A DNA stretch of 32,677 bases, taken from Pseudomonadota bacterium. Lineage in GTDB: Bacteria; Pseudomonadota; Gammaproteobacteria; Acidiferrobacterales; Acidiferrobacteraceae. Location: contig JAKAXK010000017.1 of NCBI GenBank assembly GCA_021827145.1, positions 1-32,677 of the forward strand. Direction: 5' to 3'. The position numbers and the translations under genes are program-made. Under the pieces are notes generated by a model that worked only from the letters and a program-made list of their open reading frames with translations, was not told where the DNA came from and made no database searches. Below are positions 9,139 to 15,484 of the stretch, one piece after another; within the stretch, counting starts at the first letter, position 1, and each line of letters begins with the position of its first letter.

Positions 9139-9149
9139 ATCACGGTGAT
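9139..9149. promoter_or_regulatory. small palindrome, possible operator
   Basis: ATCAC-G-GTGAT is a perfect 11-base palindrome in the 189-base gap between soeA and the FAH-family gene. It lies 36 bases downstream of the FNR-like box and 54 bases before the plus-strand ATG. It may bind a regulator of either divergent gene, but a short palindrome can also occur by chance. Confidence 0.3.
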
Positions 9150-9202
9150 TTATAGGAGGGCGGCGAAACGTCCGCCGAGTTCATTAGAAAGGGGGGCGAG
9201 GT

Positions 9203-10120
9203 ATGGAGTTTTTGCGTTATAAGGTTGGACGAGGCCGCTATCGCCTGGGCGTGAGAACACCCGAGGGCCTGCATGATCTGGCGGCTTGTTACAGCCGCTA
9301 TCGGGAGATGGGTCTGCGCGCGATTCCCGGACTCGGCGTGGCGTTCGCGCAGGGAAGCCTGCGGATGCTATTGGCTCGGCCTGGGGTGAGCGATTTTCTC
9401 GCAGCCGTGCGTCTCGGCGGCGCGCATTGCCGCTCGGCGGCATTACGAGAGGAGCCGGTGGCGATCGGTGCGCCTCTCCACGACCCGGGCCGTTTCATCG
9501 GGATCGGCCTGAACTACCGCTGTCACGCCCGCGAGGTGGGGCAGCCCATACCAGCGGAACCGCCGCTATTCGCGAAATGGGCCAATGCCATATCGGGTCC
9601 GCGGGATGACATCATGTTGCCGATGAATACGCAGGCCGTCGACTACGAGGTCGAGCTCGGGGTCGTTATTGGTCGGCGCGCGAACCGGGTTTCGGTAAAT
9701 GATGCCCTCGATTATGTATTCGGATATACCGTCATCAACGATGTGAGCGCCCGTGACCTGCAATTCCGTACCAGCCAATGGCTCGCCGGCAAGATCGCCG
9801 ACGGTTTCGCGCCCATGGGTCCGGCTATCGTGGAGAGGGACGATCTCGGCCCTTCACAAGGCCTTACGCTCGAGACCTGGGTCAATGGAGAGTTGCGGCA
9901 ACACGGTCGGGCCTCGGACATGATCTATGACGTCCCGGCGCTGGTGAGTTATTTGTCGCATCTGGTCACGCTTGAGCCGGGAGATGTCATCGCCACCGGT
10001 ACGCCGGCCGGGGTCGGCATGAGCCGTAAACCGCCCCGCTATCTCCACTCTGGCGATGTCGTGCGTATGCGTATCGCTGGGATAGGAACGATAGAGAACC
10101 GCTTTTGCACCCCTCGCTAG
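9203..10120 (+). CDS. fumarylacetoacetate hydrolase (FAH) family protein
   Basis: A 305-residue protein with a variable N-terminal domain and a C-terminal FAH domain. Visible family blocks are FIGIGLNYRCHAREVG (about 98-113), DYEVELGVVIG (metal-binding Glu residues), YTVINDVSARDLQ and VIATGTPAGVG. FAH proteins cleave or decarboxylate beta-keto acids such as acylpyruvates, with a divalent metal bound by Glu-Glu-Asp. The substrate cannot be told from sequence. The ATG at 9203 is preceded by the purine-rich GGGGGGCGAGGT. It stands alone, divergent from soeA and ending 4 bases before the convergent methyltransferase, so its neighbours do not reveal a pathway. Confidence 0.9.
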   Translation: MEFLRYKVGRGRYRLGVRTPEGLHDLAACYSRYREMGLRAIPGLGVAFAQGSLRMLLARPGVSDFLAAVRLGGAHCRSAALREEPVAIGAPLHDPGRFIGIGLNYRCHAREVGQPIPAEPPLFAKWANAISGPRDDIMLPMNTQAVDYEVELGVVIGRRANRVSVNDALDYVFGYTVINDVSARDLQFRTSQWLAGKIADGFAPMGPAIVERDDLGPSQGLTLETWVNGELRQHGRASDMIYDVPALVSYLSHLVTLEPGDVIATGTPAGVGMSRKPPRYLHSGDVVRMRIAGIGTIENRFCTPR

Positions 10121-10124
10121 CGGC

Positions 10125-10889
10125 CTAGAGGGGCGCCTTTCGACACTGCGCGGTCAGCACATCGAGATAAAAGGATCCGTCTTCCTTGATGCCAAGACGA
10201 TCACGTACCTCGATCGGGGCATGGCGGAGCAGATCCTTGAGCACTGCCACGCGTGTCGTTGGCGTCTTGGCGCGCGCCACCCAGTCGTCGAACGCGATCA
10301 AGACCCGAAAGTGGTCGGTGTGCGCGGGCCGCAAGTCATGGGCGGCGAGACGCGCCATCCACGCGGAGACCGTGAGGTTGCGGACATGACTGGTATCGCG
10401 CAAGAGTTCGATCGTTTGCAGATGGGTGTCGGCCAAGAGGTCGTCCGGCGCGACGCTGTCGGTGAGAACGAAGCTGCCCCCAGGACGCAAGACACGGGCG
10501 ATTTCCTGTAACCCTGAAGACAGGTTGCGCCAATGGTGGGCGCTGAACCGGCAGGTCACGAGGTCCATGCTGGCATCGGCGAACGGAAGGCTTGCGACCA
10601 CGGCTTGCTGGCAGACGATGTTCGTGCAGGCCCCATCCCGGGCGCGGGCACTCGCGATCTTGATCATCTCAAGGCTGGCATCGACGGCCTGCACGGTCTC
10701 GCAGAAGGGCGCGAGGGCCAAGGCGACGTGTCCGGGCCCGCAGCCGACGTCCAAGGCGTGTTGTGGCCGCAAGGACGCGGCGGCCGCCCGAAACAGGGGA
10801 AGATCCGGGCCCTGGGCGTGGATCGGGCTCGTTTCGTAACGAGCGGCGGTCGCGTCGAATTGGCGAGCGACATCTTGTTCATGGTTCAT
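10125..10889 (-). CDS. class I SAM-dependent methyltransferase (UbiE/type 11 like)
   Basis: A 254-residue protein with the SAM-binding motif I ALDVGCGPGHVAL (about 45-57). An acidic residue closes strand 2 (VQAVDAS), and motifs near ADASMDLVTCRFSAHHW and LQEIARVLRPGGSFVLTD are typical of methyltransferase type 11 enzymes. The substrate is unknown. I chose the ATG at 10889, preceded by GAGG at 10 bases. The frame stays open upstream to 11216, but that stretch runs back across the regulatory region and into the divergent gene. It is divergent from a MmyB-type regulator, and such pairs are often regulator and target. It ends 4 bases from the FAH-family gene. Confidence 0.88.
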   Translation of the reverse strand: MNHEQDVARQFDATAARYETSPIHAQGPDLPLFRAAAASLRPQHALDVGCGPGHVALALAPFCETVQAVDASLEMIKIASARARDGACTNIVCQQAVVASLPFADASMDLVTCRFSAHHWRNLSSGLQEIARVLRPGGSFVLTDSVAPDDLLADTHLQTIELLRDTSHVRNLTVSAWMARLAAHDLRPAHTDHFRVLIAFDDWVARAKTPTTRVAVLKDLLRHAPIEVRDRLGIKEDGSFYLDVLTAQCRKAPL

Positions 10890-10937
10890 GGTTGAGTATC
10901 CTCGGAGCTTTGAGTCGCATGCAGCATACGCCCATGC

Positions 10938-10974
10938 TATACGGGTACCAGGTGGCCTAGTTATACTGGTACAA
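10938..10974. promoter_or_regulatory. repeat-bearing operator between methyltransferase and regulator
   Basis: Two copies of TATAC(G/T)GGTAC(C/A)A lie at 10938-10950 and 10962-10974, matching at 11 of 13 bases with a 24-base period. The same block holds an inverted repeat, GTACCAG (10945-10951) and CTGGTAC (10966-10972), whose centres are 21 bases apart, about two helical turns. The second copy contains TATACT, a good -10 box for the regulator gene. This is a likely autoregulatory operator. Confidence 0.55.
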
Positions 10975-10980
10975 GAACCC

Positions 10981-11763
10981 ATGGAAAAAGCCATGACCGC
11001 GCGACAAAAGGAGCTCGGCCACTTCTTGCGGACCCTGCGGGAGCGCATGACAGTGCCTCCAGGTGGGCGTCGACGCCGGACCCCTGGGCTGCGCCGCGAA
11101 GAATTGGCCGCGCAATGTGGCATCAGTGCGACTTGGTATACATGGATCGAGCAAGGGCGGGCCGCCGGTGTGTCGCCGGACACTCTAGCGAGGCTGGCAG
11201 AGGTGTTGGGTGTCACCGATGCCGAGCGGCGCTATCTCTGGGAGGTCGCCGGGCTCGGTCCGCAGCGCGTGACGCGCCTCGTTCCACAGGCGCCGGCCGA
11301 GATGACATCCGTCATTACGCACATTGCCACGCCCGCCTATTGTCTGGGGCGCTATTGGGACGCCTTGGCCTGGAACAAGGAGGCGCAAGAATTGTTTCCG
11401 GATTGGCTGGGGGAGGGGAGCCACGAGCGGAATTTGCTCGATTTCGTTTTCTCGGTGCCGGCGGCGCGCGATTTCATCGTGGACTGGCCAGGGCGAGCGC
11501 GTCGCTTGGTCGCGGAGTTTGCGGCCGACAGCGCGGACCTCGCAGGTGATCCACGCCATGAGGAGATGGTGGCCGATCTCGCCTCGCGCAGTCGCGAATT
11601 TCGTGACTATTGGCAACGACGCGAGGTGTCATTCAGAGACGCGGCCCTCAAGACCTTCCACCATCCCACTCGCGGTCTCGTACTTTACGAACAAACGACA
11701 TTCGCGCCTCTCGTGATGCGCGACTTGAAGCTTGTGATTCTATGCGCTCGCTCGAACGACTAA
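10981..11763 (+). CDS. XRE-family regulator with MmyB-like ligand-binding domain
   Basis: A 260-residue DNA-binding protein. The N-terminal helix-turn-helix region (about 8-75) carries the subgroup signature RRTPGLRREELAAQCGIS followed by TWYTWIEQGR. The rest (about 100-255) resembles the MmyB/MLTR ligand-binding fold, with YCLGRYWDALAWNKEAQELF and a C-terminal LVLYEQTTFAP block. Such proteins usually repress or activate a divergent metabolic gene in answer to a small molecule, possibly a fatty-acyl compound. The frame is open from 10888, but I prefer ATG 10981 (or ATG 10993), because a TATACT box ends at 10967 and the upstream part would overlap the operator. The divergent methyltransferase is the obvious target; this is inference. 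Confidence 0.88.
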   Translation: MEKAMTARQKELGHFLRTLRERMTVPPGGRRRRTPGLRREELAAQCGISATWYTWIEQGRAAGVSPDTLARLAEVLGVTDAERRYLWEVAGLGPQRVTRLVPQAPAEMTSVITHIATPAYCLGRYWDALAWNKEAQELFPDWLGEGSHERNLLDFVFSVPAARDFIVDWPGRARRLVAEFAADSADLAGDPRHEEMVADLASRSREFRDYWQRREVSFRDAALKTFHHPTRGLVLYEQTTFAPLVMRDLKLVILCARSND

Positions 11764-11770
11764 CGAACAA

Positions 11771-11797
11771 CACGGGCGAACGGATCGCCCACCCGTG
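11771..11797. terminator. hairpin between convergent regulator genes
   Basis: GGGCGA-ACGGA-TCGCCC (11774-11790) forms a six-base-pair stem, and flanking CAC/GTG bases could extend it. It lies between the stop of the XRE regulator and the convergent ArsR gene. There is no clear T run on either side, so it may be a weak bidirectional terminator. Confidence 0.35.
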
Positions 11798-11819
11798 CTG
11801 CCCCCTTGTCTATCCGGGT

Positions 11820-12227
11820 TTACCTACGACCCACCTTCTTTTTCTTGGCGACCGCTTTCGAAGCACCTTTGGCTGCCACCTTAGGTGCCGCCTTGGGGGT
11901 CGACTTCGCCGCCGCTTTCGGCAGGCTCTTTTCTGTGGGTCCGCCGCTCAGGTTCTCTTCAAGGAACGCAAGCAATTCCCCAATAGTTGCAAGGACCGGG
12001 GAATACCGTATCGATCGTCCCTCGCGGGACGGCTTGATAAGGCCGGCCTGAGTGAGCTGCGACAGATGGAAGGATGAGGTGGCCGGCGCCAGTTTCAGGC
12101 GTAGGGCAATTTGCCCGGCTACGAGTCCGTCCGGACCCACTTTCACCAAAAGGCGCACGATACCAAGTCGCGTCTCCTGTGCCAGTGCCGTCAATGCCCG
12201 TGTTGCCGCTGTGATCTTCATTGTCAT
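11820..12227 (-). CDS. ArsR-type HTH regulator with histone-H1-like Lys/Ala tail
   Basis: A 135-residue protein in two parts. Residues 1-95 form an ArsR-type winged helix: LAQETRLGIVRLLV, then LAPATSSFHLSQLTQAGLI as the recognition helix, then EGRSIRYSP as the wing. No cysteine is present, so this is not a canonical metal or persulfide sensor. Residues 97-135 are a low-complexity tail of Lys, Ala, Pro and Ser with repeats such as KAAAKS, PKAAPK, VAAKGASK and AKKKK. This resembles histone H1 or AlgP-like tails that bind DNA without sequence preference. The start is ATG 12227 or ATG 12221; no strong ribosome site is seen. It converges on the XRE regulator. Targets are unknown. Confidence 0.85.
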   Translation of the reverse strand: MTMKITAATRALTALAQETRLGIVRLLVKVGPDGLVAGQIALRLKLAPATSSFHLSQLTQAGLIKPSREGRSIRYSPVLATIGELLAFLEENLSGGPTEKSLPKAAAKSTPKAAPKVAAKGASKAVAKKKKVGRR

Positions 12228-12330
12228 CGATTGGGTTTACCTTAAAATGGTCGTTTGTTCGTCATAGACAACGCAATTCCTTTATGGTTCCACGGATGCT
12301 ACCTTAAAGGACCGTTGCCGTCATGGTGTC

Positions 12331-12354
12331 AAAAAAAGATCGATTCTCGATCTT
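12331..12354 (-). terminator. intrinsic terminator, minus strand, no parent gene seen
   Basis: On the minus strand AAGATCGA-GAA-TCGATCTT (12336-12354) makes a perfect eight-base-pair stem with a three-base loop, followed at once by five more T (12331-12335). This is a classic Rho-independent terminator. No minus-strand protein gene ends here: the region upstream on that strand is the cysQ leader and the antisense of cysQ. It may end a small RNA or stop antisense transcription. Confidence 0.75.
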
Positions 12355-12562
12355 CTGCACCAGCACTATACCGCATTTTAGCGACAATAGCAGCACCCTT
12401 GATCTTTCGAGCGCATATTGGCTGTCATGCATTATCGGGCATGGAAACATAGACGCGTAAAATTGCCATAATACGCACAGGGAAAGTATGCCAATAACGG
12501 CGCTTGTGGCGGTGGGTCGTCCGGTGGCTAGGACCGAATTGGGATACGGGATGACTTTGATA

Positions 12563-12571
12563 TGGGATAAT
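12563..12571 (+). promoter_or_regulatory. extended -10 box upstream of cysQ
   Basis: TGG-GATAAT (12563-12571) matches an extended -10 element (TGn followed by a near-consensus hexamer). It would start transcription near 12578, giving a leader of about 40 bases to the GTG start of cysQ. No good -35 box is found at 17 bases, as is usual for extended -10 promoters. Confidence 0.45.
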
Positions 12572-12618
12572 GGAGGGGTTTTCTGGATCGATGAGCGGCA
12601 TGAGAGAGGTGTGGTGGC

Positions 12619-13404
12619 GTGGATGAGAATTACGAACGGTATCTGAAGTCGGCGCAAGAGGCCGCAGGGCAAGCAGCGGTAGCGATACTGCAACATTATC
12701 GGGCCAGCGGACCCGTTACCATGAAAGGCGATGGAAGCCCCGTGACCCCCGCTGACCATGCGGCGCACGAGGCGATCATGGAAGTTCTGGGGCGCGCCAC
12801 GCCGGAGATCCCGGTCGCCTCGGAAGAGGGTGATGAGATCACGGGCGACCGGTATTGGTCGGTGGACCCGCTTGACGGAACCAAGGAGTATGTGGCGCGC
12901 ACCGACGCCTTCGTGGTGAACATAGCCTTGGTCGAAAGCGGACGACCTGTCGTCGGTGTCGTCCATGTGCCGGTGACGGGCGAATCCTACTTCGCCACGA
13001 AGGGGTTCGGGGCATTTAAGAAGGAGGGGGGGAGGGTCGAGCGGCTCCGCGGCCGCGCCTTCTTGGGAGGAGCTGTGCGTATCGTCGGAAGCGCACGGCA
13101 CGGCACCGAGGCGCTTGCGAGCCTCTGCGCGGCCTTGGCGTGTGACGAGCACGGGATTGAGCGTTCGTCCCTCGGTTCGGCCTGGAAGTTTGGCTGGTTG
13201 GCGGAAGGCCGAGCCGACCTCTATCCACGATTTGGTCCCACGCACACCTGGGATACGGCTGCCGGGCAGTGTGTCGTGGAGGAGAGCGGTGGCGCGGTTT
13301 GGACGGCGGGGCGGAGGTCGCTCGTGTACGATCACTCGCGGCAGCTCAACCCGTCATTCGTGGCAGTCGCCGATCGCCGGTATCCGTGGCCGGATTTGCT
13401 TTGA
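12619..13404 (+). CDS. cysQ: 3'(2'),5'-bisphosphate nucleotidase CysQ
   Basis: A 261-residue member of the inositol monophosphatase superfamily that hydrolyses 3'-phosphoadenosine 5'-phosphate (PAP) to AMP, removing the by-product of PAPS-dependent sulfation or reduction. Metal-binding motifs are SEE at 68-70, DPLDGTKEY at 83-91 and WDTAAGQ near residue 211. The length and the ITGDRYWSVDPLDGTKEY block are typical of CysQ. The start is a GTG at 12619, with AGGT about 10 bases upstream. It is monocistronic here and convergent with the PagL-like gene 72 bases downstream. In an organism that handles sulfite and sulfate, PAP disposal fits. An inositol phosphatase role is less likely. Confidence 0.93.
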   Translation: MDENYERYLKSAQEAAGQAAVAILQHYRASGPVTMKGDGSPVTPADHAAHEAIMEVLGRATPEIPVASEEGDEITGDRYWSVDPLDGTKEYVARTDAFVVNIALVESGRPVVGVVHVPVTGESYFATKGFGAFKKEGGRVERLRGRAFLGGAVRIVGSARHGTEALASLCAALACDEHGIERSSLGSAWKFGWLAEGRADLYPRFGPTHTWDTAAGQCVVEESGGAVWTAGRRSLVYDHSRQLNPSFVAVADRRYPWPDLL

Positions 13405-13476
13405 TTTCCGGCAATAGCAAGTCCCCTCCGTAGGTATTTCCAAAGCGGTATGAGCGTGGTCGTGCGCCATCTGCTC

Positions 13477-13929
13477 TCAGGAGAAGCGATAGCCGACCCC
13501 GAGGAATTCCCAGCCGAGGTTCGGGCCGGATCGGTCGAAGCCGCAGATCTGCTTACAGTTGCTAAAGTGCGTCCACAGGGCCTCGAGTCGCGGCGTGAAA
13601 CGGTAGGCCAGGCGCACTTCGAAATTCCAGTGCGTGCCGTTGACGAACGTTGTGTGCGTGAGGTACGCCCCGCCAAGCCCAAAAAGCACTTGCCCTATCC
13701 GGGCATTGTAATCGAGGCCGGCCACCGCGCTTTTTTGAAATCCCCCGACGAAGACGCCGACTGGCCCTTGTCGTCGTCTTACGAAGACTGCCTTCTGGGC
13801 GGCGGCGTACTGGACTGCGGTGGCGCCCACGAGCGTCCAATGGCCTGGGGTCCAGAAGGAGGCCAGGAGCGGGCTTAGAAACGGGACCAGCCGGGGGTGT
13901 CGCGAAGGATGGAGGAAGTCTTTTGACAC
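13477..13929 (-). CDS. PagL-like lipid A 3-O-deacylase (acyloxyacyl hydrolase family)
   Basis: The C-terminal half has the PagL pattern: GTHWNFEVRLAYRF, then LEALWTHFSNCKQICG, then GPNLGWEFLGVGYRF. H121 and S123 in THFSN match the catalytic His-Ser pair, and E141 may be the third residue. PagL is an outer-membrane beta-barrel that removes the 3-O-acyl chain of lipid A. From a GTG at 13929 the protein is 150 residues. Its start (MSKDFLHPSRHPRLVPFLSPLLASFW) looks like a short signal peptide, as the family needs. The frame is open to an ATG at 14076, but that N-terminus does not look like a signal. A CKQICG insertion between Ser and Glu is unusual. The start remains uncertain. Confidence 0.72.
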   Translation of the reverse strand: MSKDFLHPSRHPRLVPFLSPLLASFWTPGHWTLVGATAVQYAAAQKAVFVRRRQGPVGVFVGGFQKSAVAGLDYNARIGQVLFGLGGAYLTHTTFVNGTHWNFEVRLAYRFTPRLEALWTHFSNCKQICGFDRSGPNLGWEFLGVGYRFS

Positions 13930-14088
13930 GATACAACCCTGGTATTGATGGGGCGCCCGATCGGTCGGCGGAGACGGTAATCCGCTTATGGAAACAAGAA
14001 AGCCTGGTCCTGTCATCCCCCCATAGATACCCGCACAGGCGGCAGTGTCGGGGCGCGCCACATCCATTCCCAACATATTAACAGATGG

Positions 14089-14097
14089 TGATATACT
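14089..14097 (+). promoter_or_regulatory. extended -10 box upstream of the DUF2892 gene
   Basis: TGA-TATACT (14089-14097) is an extended -10 element, giving a start near 14104 and a leader of about 29 bases before ATG 14133. GAGGTGG before the ATG is the likely ribosome site. The AT-rich flank (CATATTAACAG) could hold a regulator site, but no clear palindrome is seen. Confidence 0.45.
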
Positions 14098-14132
14098 AGA
14101 CGCTAAGACAATCTTGACGATGAGGTGGCTTC

Positions 14133-14336
14133 ATGTCAGTGGAACGTGTGGTATTGGCGTTTGCGGGGAGCGTGGTTTTGCTGAGCCTGCTGCTTGCCCA
14201 TTATGTTTCGGCGGATTGGTTGTGGGTGACGGCGTTCGTCGGAGTCAACCTCCTGCAGTCTTCCATCACCGGGTTTTGCCCGCTTGCGAAGATATTGAGG
14301 GCGATGGGCCTCCAGGCGGGTTGCGCCTTTCAGTAG
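14133..14336 (+). CDS. DUF2892 (YgaP-like inner-membrane) small protein
   Basis: A 67-residue protein with two short membrane helices (about 5-22 and 29-46) and the family end GFCPLAKILRAMGLQAGCAF. The same domain anchors the rhodanese YgaP and often appears alone beside sulfide- or persulfide-responsive genes. Two conserved cysteines (in FCPLA and GCAF) are kept. Its function is not known; a part in handling of sulfur species at the membrane is a guess from the usual company of the family and the sulfur metabolism suggested elsewhere in this window. It is monocistronic. Confidence 0.88.
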   Translation: MSVERVVLAFAGSVVLLSLLLAHYVSADWLWVTAFVGVNLLQSSITGFCPLAKILRAMGLQAGCAFQ

Positions 14337-14356
14337 ACTGTGACGCCGGGCGGTGA

Positions 14357-14374
14357 GGGCGGCAACAGCCGCCC
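14357..14374 (+). terminator. GC-rich hairpin after the DUF2892 gene
   Basis: GGGCGGC-AACA-GCCGCCC is a perfect seven-base-pair stem with a four-base loop, 20 bases after the DUF2892 stop. It lacks a T run, though a pyrimidine-rich stretch with CCCTTTCCTCTC follows. It could end the transcript or protect its 3' end. The rest of the gap to 14536 holds nothing I recognise. Confidence 0.4.
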
Positions 14375-14536
14375 GCCACTCGACCCTTTCCTCTCGGTCC
14401 CGGAGGCCGGGCCCATGCCCAGCCAGGGAACCGCGTGCGAGGCGTATCTGATGTCTGATCATCGTGTGGCCAACGCATTCCGAGCCATCACCAATCTTGA
14501 TGGACGGGTTGGGCCTGACAGGGAATGGCATGTGGC

Positions 14537-14824
14537 TCATGGATGCACGGGTGAAGCTGAGAGCTTGACGCCGAGCGGATGAAGCAGTTTAAGCATTGTG
14601 TCGTAGCGAGGCTTAGCCCCAGGCGTAAGTGCCTTGTAAAGGCTTTCGCGACCGAGACCGGTGTCTTTAGCCAGTTGCGCCATTCCACGGGCGCGGGCTA
14701 CATCACGCACGGCTGTTAGAAATACATCGGGATTGGAATCTTCCAATGCGGCAGCGATGTACTCCGCAATGGTCTCCTCATCATCCAGATAGTCAGCAGC
14801 ATCGAATGGGGCGAATTTGGCCAT
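14537..14824 (-). CDS. HigA-type addiction-module antitoxin, orphan
   Basis: A 95-residue protein of the HI1420-like antidote family. The N-terminus FAPFDAADYLDDEETIAEYIAAALED is typical of that family. The C-terminal helix-turn-helix is MAQLAKDTGLGRESLYKAL, followed by PRYDTMLKLLHPLGVKL. Such proteins normally neutralise a RelE/HigB-like toxin encoded directly upstream and repress the pair. The ribosome site AAAGGAG is strong. No toxin gene of about 100 codons is seen upstream (14825-15200) or downstream, so this looks like an orphan. The stretch immediately upstream holds a broken integrase instead. Confidence 0.85.
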   Translation of the reverse strand: MAKFAPFDAADYLDDEETIAEYIAAALEDSNPDVFLTAVRDVARARGMAQLAKDTGLGRESLYKALTPGAKPRYDTMLKLLHPLGVKLSASPVHP

Positions 14825-15484
14825 CGTTTCACTCCTTTCCCAAAACTCACGCCATCATCTTAGAGGCCCAACGTAGAAGTCACCAGCGCTGCGCGGCTTT
14901 ATCGTGCAGCGTCCTTGGGGTGCAGGGTTGGTCGACAATGGGTGCGCACAACCCCACTAGTGCACCTTCCAGTGAACGAACATACACCACAACTTGCCCC
15001 TACGGTTTCTATTCGGGAGCGTGGAGTGGCACGGCATCCGCCCCCACCAAATTCTTCGCTTTTGGGTGGGTATATCGCTTCAGCATCCGTAGGGTCTTAT
15101 GCCCGTGATCGCGGCGACCTCTGTAGCAATGCCCCCCACGCGAGGCCCGGTGATTCCAGGGGCAGAAACGCGGCACGGGTGTTGTTGTGGATGAAAAACG
15201 GGATTGGCCGACATATCAGGCTGTACATCCTATGAATCCGTTTCCGGGCGGGATCCGCCCGAGCTGTGGAGCGGGGAAGTTTTGCCTCGGGAGCCGACGC
15301 GCGTGACCTTCCGCGCGTCGCGGCGCTGCCAGCTGACGCCTGTTTCTCGCCACCGCGCCCGGGCCGCTGAGGCGTTGCTCAATGGAGGCGTCCAGGAGCA
15401 TGCCAGCCATTTCAGTGCCCAGCTCTTCGCCTGGAACGGGGCGCGACGATGTGTCGATGCGGTGGCGCCAGGGTTCGGGCGTCT
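14825..15484. other. 660-base gap with decayed DNA
   Basis: No intact gene is visible. The part at 15009-15139 is the broken end of an integrase (separate entry). A seven-base-pair hairpin CGGGCGG-GAT-CCGCCCG lies at 15245-15261. The part at 15262-15484 stays open over 64 to 106 codons in both directions but matches nothing I recognise; it may be further eroded mobile DNA. I looked for a toxin partner of the HigA-type antitoxin and found none. Confidence 0.6.
15009..15139 (-). pseudogene. 3' remnant of a phage-type tyrosine recombinase (integrase)
   Basis: One minus-strand frame reads GHKTLRMLKRYTHPKAKNLV and ends at a stop at 15009-15011. This is the C-terminal block of phage-type tyrosine recombinases, including the catalytic tyrosine in KRYTH. 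Just upstream, in another frame, GIATEVAAITG matches the segment that precedes it in intact integrases (EVAAITGHKTL). The two frames would join if one base were restored at about 15102-15106. The rest of the enzyme (RHEA box, N-terminal domain) is not recognisable. This is therefore a frameshifted, truncated relic of a former mobile element. No intact att repeat was found. Confidence 0.75.

Larger units (their letters stand above)
12228..12618. other. 391-base gap without a protein gene
   Basis: No convincing protein gene is present. The stretch is visibly more AT-rich than its surroundings. It holds the upstream region of the ArsR gene, a 9-base repeat TACCTTAAA at 12238-12246 and 12300-12308, a strong minus-facing terminator near 12331-12354, and an extended -10 box for cysQ. 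A minus-facing TATTAT box near 12470 could start a short transcript ending at the terminator. Confidence 0.6.

Noticed and set aside
12304..13335. 343-codon open frame on the minus strand opposite cysQ
   Set aside because: It is antisense to cysQ over most of its length and runs through the terminator at 12331-12354; the protein shows no recognisable domain.
13562..13936. Alternative 124-codon minus-strand frame over the PagL-like gene
   Set aside because: Arg/Pro-rich sequence without motifs, while the overlapping frame carries the PagL His-Ser pattern.
14825..15008. Toxin partner for the HigA-type antitoxin
   Set aside because: No frame of suitable length or RelE/HigB-like pattern was seen upstream on the same strand.
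15245..15261. Hairpin CGGGCGG-GAT-CCGCCCG as terminator
   Set aside because: No T run on either strand and no gene end next to it; it could be chance in GC-rich DNA.
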